Shown one piece after another: positions 61,363-64,000 of a DNA stretch of 64,000 bases. Location: the NCBI GenBank assembly GCA_965204295.1, contig OZ241973.1, forward strand, positions 3,494,119 through 3,558,118, read 5' to 3'. The stretch is from JAWKWH01 sp965204295 (GTDB lineage Bacteria; Pseudomonadota; Alphaproteobacteria; Rhizobiales; Rhizobiaceae). The notes below the pieces were generated by a model. The model searched no databases, had not been told where the DNA came from, and saw nothing but the letters and a program-made list of their open reading frames with translations. The translations under genes were made by a program, and so were the position numbers. Position 1 is the stretch's first letter; each line of letters opens with the position of its first letter.

Positions 61363-61632
61363 TCAGTGACAGTAGGCTACGTATTCTTTGGGTCCCGCCT
61401 CGGTAAGTTCAGGACCGACGATGCCGTCCTTTTCCAACGCATCGCGCAGGTTATCGAGCGGTCTCACGGTAATTGACGCCGGACTCAACCGGTGCGACAG
61501 TATCGTTTCAATCGCATTTTTGACGTCATCAAGAACACCGTCGACGTCCTTGTGTGAAAGAACCAGGCTGGGCACGTCATCGCTCCAGGCGCGCAAACCA
61601 CCATCCGGGCGGCGCTCAAAGCATACCGTCAC
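61363..61632 (-). CDS. HicB-like antitoxin-type small protein
   Basis: The conserved part is about 90 residues: VTVCFERRPDGGLRAWSDDV, PSLVLSHKDVDGVLDDVKNA, IETILSHRLSPASITVRPLD. A short beta hairpin with an SDDVPxLVL core followed by a helix is the HicB/DUF1902 pattern, usually an antitoxin that binds a HicA partner and the promoter. The frame is open to an ATG at 61761, but that abuts the tRNA-Thr gene. A GTG at 61632 or a CTG at 61641 fits the domain better. The start is unsettled. It lies between tRNA-Thr and the HicA-like frame on the minus strand. Confidence 0.6.
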   Translation of the reverse strand: MTVCFERRPDGGLRAWSDDVPSLVLSHKDVDGVLDDVKNAIETILSHRLSPASITVRPLDNLRDALEKDGIVGPELTEAGPKEYVAYCH

Positions 61633-61761
61633 TTTGACGGTCAGCGCTTGCCCGCCTCGACCGCGCGCATTCCGACCCACTATCCGGCGCGCCGTCCGAC
61701 GGCAAACGTCGGACGGTTCCAGGTCCGTTTCGCATGAATCCGGCCGACCCGTTGAAATCAT

Positions 61762-61837
61762 TGGTGCCCCCGGACGGACTTGAACCGCCGACCCCCTGAT
61801 TACAAATCAGGTGCTCTACCGACTGAGCTACAAGGGC
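61762..61837 (-). tRNA. tRNA-Thr (anticodon TGT)
   Basis: A 76-base cloverleaf on the minus strand: acceptor GCCCTTG pairs with CGGGGGC (two G-U pairs), D-arm GCTC/GAGC, anticodon stem CCTGA/TCAGG around TTTGTAA, variable loop, T-arm GGCGG/CCGTC with TTCAAGT, and an encoded CCA end at 61762-61764. The anticodon TGT reads threonine ACA codons. The 3' end faces the HicB-like gene. Confidence 0.97.
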
Positions 61838-62045
61838 GCGTGGCGGAATCGAATATATCAGCCGAATTAACCCTGGCAATAATTCTCCCGCGCGCCCAAG
61901 CTACCATATTTCGCGACCGTGTAAAGATTTTTTGCATGCCCCGACTTTCAACTCAGCGGAGCAACCGGACTTTGAATGCGGCCCCGCCCGTGCTAACCGG
62001 TCATATGAGCCGGTACGGCTCCGACCGATGTGGAAACGAACCGGC

Positions 62046-62819
62046 ATGAGTCGCCAGACCGACAATCTCGCCTTCATCCATTCCGACGCGCCCGAGGCAC
62101 GCGCGGCGGCGCGGCGTCTGAGTGGGCTGTACGGTCAATTGGACCCGGAGTCGGCGGATGTCGTCGTCGCGCTTGGCGGCGACGGTTTCATGCTGCAAAC
62201 CATCCACGACACGATGGATTCCGGCAAATTGATTTATGGTATGAACCGGGGCTCGGTCGGATTTCTCATGAACGAGTTCGGCGAGGACAATTTGCGCGAG
62301 CGCATCGCGGATGCCGTCGCCGAAACGCTGCGTCCGCTGCAAATGTCGGCAAAAACGGTGGACGGGGTTACCGAAACCGCACTCGCGATCAACGAGGTTT
62401 CGCTGCTGCGCCAATCCTATCAGGCGGCGAAGATCAGGATCTCGATAGACGACAAGGTGCGGCTCGACGAACTGATCTGCGATGGCGTCATGGTGGCGAC
62501 GCCGGCAGGGTCGACCGCATACAATCTGTCCGCGAACGGTCCCATTCTGCCCATAGACGCCGAACTCCTCGCATTGACACCCGTCAGCGCATTCAGGCCG
62601 CGGCGCTGGCGTGGCGCGCTGGTTCCCAATCGGGCAACCGTGAGGTTCGATTTGCTGGAAACCGACAAACGCCCCGTCAACGCGGTGGCCGACCACCGGG
62701 AAGTCAAATCGGCGGCGACGGTCACGGTGCGCGAATCCTCATCATCGACAGCGACCCTGCTGTTTGACGCCAACCATTCTTGGGATGAGAGAATACTGGC
62801 CGAACAGTTTCGATATTGA
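62046..62819 (+). CDS. nadK: NAD kinase
   Basis: From the ATG at 62046 the protein has 257 residues. It has the GGDG motif VVVALGGDGFMLQTIHDTMD, YGMNRGSVGFLMNEFGEDNL, INEVSLLRQSYQAAKIRIS, the donor-site DGVMVATPAGSTAYNLSANG and the C-terminal LLFDANHSWDERILAEQF. It phosphorylates NAD to NADP with ATP or polyphosphate. The short form without N-terminal extension is usual in alphaproteobacteria. A TTG start 114 bases upstream would add unconserved residues. It diverges from the tRNA-Thr gene. Confidence 0.94.
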   Translation: MSRQTDNLAFIHSDAPEARAAARRLSGLYGQLDPESADVVVALGGDGFMLQTIHDTMDSGKLIYGMNRGSVGFLMNEFGEDNLRERIADAVAETLRPLQMSAKTVDGVTETALAINEVSLLRQSYQAAKIRISIDDKVRLDELICDGVMVATPAGSTAYNLSANGPILPIDAELLALTPVSAFRPRRWRGALVPNRATVRFDLLETDKRPVNAVADHREVKSAATVTVRESSSSTATLLFDANHSWDERILAEQFRY

Positions 62820-63045
62820 GAGTTGTCGATCAATCCGAATTCGGAACGAGGACCATTCATTCACCGTGAGATCGTTTGATTCCGGGAAACTGTTGACATC
62901 GCGCCCCCGGCAACGTATCGCCATGCTCAATACTTGAGGGGCTGCGGTCGGAGGGGCCGGATGTGTCAAGCCGAGAAACAGGTGAGTAACGATCATTAGT
63001 TCCGCAGCACTTGCAGATGAAGCGCCGGATGGCGCCGAAACCGGC

Positions 63046-64000
63046 TTGTCGGAAGCCGTGCAACCCGAGACCGATCAATCGCAGACGACATTTGCCGAAT
63101 TGGGCCTTTCGCGGAAGGTCCTGAAGGCGGTCAACGATTCAGGCTACACGGTGCCGACACCGATCCAAGCCGGCGCCATTCCGCACGCGGTCGCGCGAAA
63201 GGACATACTGGGCATCGCGCAAACCGGCACGGGGAAAACGGCGTCTTTCGTGCTGCCGATGCTCACGCGCCTGGAAAAGGGCCGCGCACGGGCGCGCATG
63301 CCTCGCACACTGATTCTTGAGCCGACACGGGAACTTGCAGCGCAGGTGCAGGAGAATTTCGACCGCTACGGAAAAAACCACAAGCTCAACGTCGCGCTGC
63401 TGATCGGCGGCGTTTCTTTCGAGGAGCAGGACCGGAAGCTGGAGCGCGGAGCGGATGTCCTGATCGCCACGCCGGGCCGCCTGCTCGATCATTCCGAGCG
63501 CGGCAAGCTGTTGCTGACCGGGGTCGAAATCCTGGTGATCGACGAAGCGGACCGGATGCTCGACATGGGCTTCATTCCGGACATTGAGCGTATCTGCAAA
63601 TTGATCCCGTTTACGCGGCAGACGCTGTTTTTCTCGGCGCCAAAACCCTGGGAAAAGCGCGCGACTTTGCGCAAAACCATCGACGCCGAGGGCGACGCGC
63701 TGAAAAACGCGATCATATTCTGCAACCGCAAGGTCGAGGTGTCGGAGCTGTTCCGCTCGCTGGTCAAGCATGACTATGACGCCGGGGCGCTGCATGGCGA
63801 TATGGATCAGCGCTCGCGAATGACCATGCTGTCGAACTTCCGGGACGGTAAACTGAAGCTTCTCGTGGCTTCCGATGTCGCGGCCCGCGGACTGGACATC
63901 CCCGATGTCAGTCATGTCTTCAACTTTGACGTGCCGATGCATGCGGAAGATTATGTTCACCGTATCGGCCGGACCGGCCGGGCCGGGCGCGCCGGCAAGG
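63046..64000 (+). CDS. DEAD-box RNA helicase (RhlE-type) with an internal in-frame deletion; runs off the window
   Basis: Recognisable motifs in order: Q motif FAELGLSRKVLKAV...TPIQ, motif I AQTGTGKTASF, Ia PTRELAAQ, TPGRLLD, II DEADRMLDMGF, IV IIFCNRK, V VASDVAARGLDIP, VI HRIGRTGRAGR. At 63640 the sequence goes from RQTLFFSA straight to PKPWEKRATLRKT. Motif III (SAT) is SAP, and roughly 40 residues that normally join the two RecA domains are absent without loss of frame. There is no ATG or GTG near the expected N-terminus; a TTG at 63046 is nominal, and ATT/ATC near 62992-62997 are alternatives. Enzyme activity is doubtful. Confidence 0.8.
   Translation, partial: MSEAVQPETDQSQTTFAELGLSRKVLKAVNDSGYTVPTPIQAGAIPHAVARKDILGIAQTGTGKTASFVLPMLTRLEKGRARARMPRTLILEPTRELAAQVQENFDRYGKNHKLNVALLIGGVSFEEQDRKLERGADVLIATPGRLLDHSERGKLLLTGVEILVIDEADRMLDMGFIPDIERICKLIPFTRQTLFFSAPKPWEKRATLRKTIDAEGDALKNAIIFCNRKVEVSELFRSLVKHDYDAGALHGDMDQRSRMTMLSNFRDGKLKLLVASDVAARGLDIPDVSHVFNFDVPMHAEDYVHRIGRTGRAGRAGK

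Overview
The window looks like a chromosome segment of a GC-rich alphaproteobacterium, probably Hyphomicrobiales/Rhizobiales-like. The support is a phosphatidylcholine synthase, the small alphaproteobacterial cytochrome aa3 oxidase subunit IV, transhydrogenase split into PntAA/PntAB/PntB, a heterotetrameric sarcosine oxidase operon, a Mur-type Fur regulator facing a sitABCD operon, and many high-affinity uptake systems. No rRNA, phage or plasmid genes and no CRISPR array were seen. One tRNA gene, tRNA-Thr(TGT), is present.

Layout. 0-4 kb: the start of a Gfo/Idh/MocA oxidoreductase diverges from a LacI-type regulator across a perfect palindrome, followed by a class III aminotransferase coupled to a beta-keto acid cleavage enzyme. 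4-14 kb (minus strand): a DUF2182-DUF1326-pcs cluster, a BMP-type (nucleoside-like) ABC importer, a DsbA-like lipoprotein, a start-less TbpB-like beta-barrel remnant and a Slam outer-membrane protein. 14-24 kb: a UbiH-type hydroxylase overlapping an AEC transporter, an IS1380 remnant, a LysR regulator, a frameshifted SnoaL gene, and an operon in the order of E. coli ydcSTUVW (polyamine-type ABC importer plus aldehyde dehydrogenase). 24-27 kb: a patch of debris with an IS5 remnant, an AT-rich trypsin-like protease preceded by the tail of a lost paralogue, and a WD40 fragment. 27-37 kb: soxBDAG, rpsU, a TPR lipoprotein, pntAA-pntAB-pntB and a CoxIV gene. 37-48 kb: a branched-chain/aromatic-acid type ABC importer coupled to an acyl-CoA synthetase, preceded by a fused indolepyruvate ferredoxin oxidoreductase. 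48-55 kb: TRAP permeases and Mur/sitABCD. 55-58 kb: a lower-GC pair, a GMC oxidoreductase broken at a G10 tract and a Tat-exported protein with two Ig/TIG-like repeats. 58-64 kb: an IS630 remnant, TauE/SafE, dusA, a HicB/HicA-like pair next to tRNA-Thr, nadK, and a DEAD-box helicase that lacks its motif III region and runs off the window.

How it works together: most intact genes serve scavenging of small nitrogenous and carboxylic compounds (polyamine-like substrates, sarcosine, amino or aromatic acids, nucleosides) and their oxidation, with Mn/Fe uptake under Mur. A recurring theme is decay: three transposase remnants (two with the centre deleted, one truncated), several frameshifted genes, and domains left directly behind a stop codon with no start of their own. 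The most unusual places are the Slam/TbpB-like remnant, the G-tract GMC/TIG module, the AT-rich protease, and the HicB-HicA-DusA run that stays in one reading frame.
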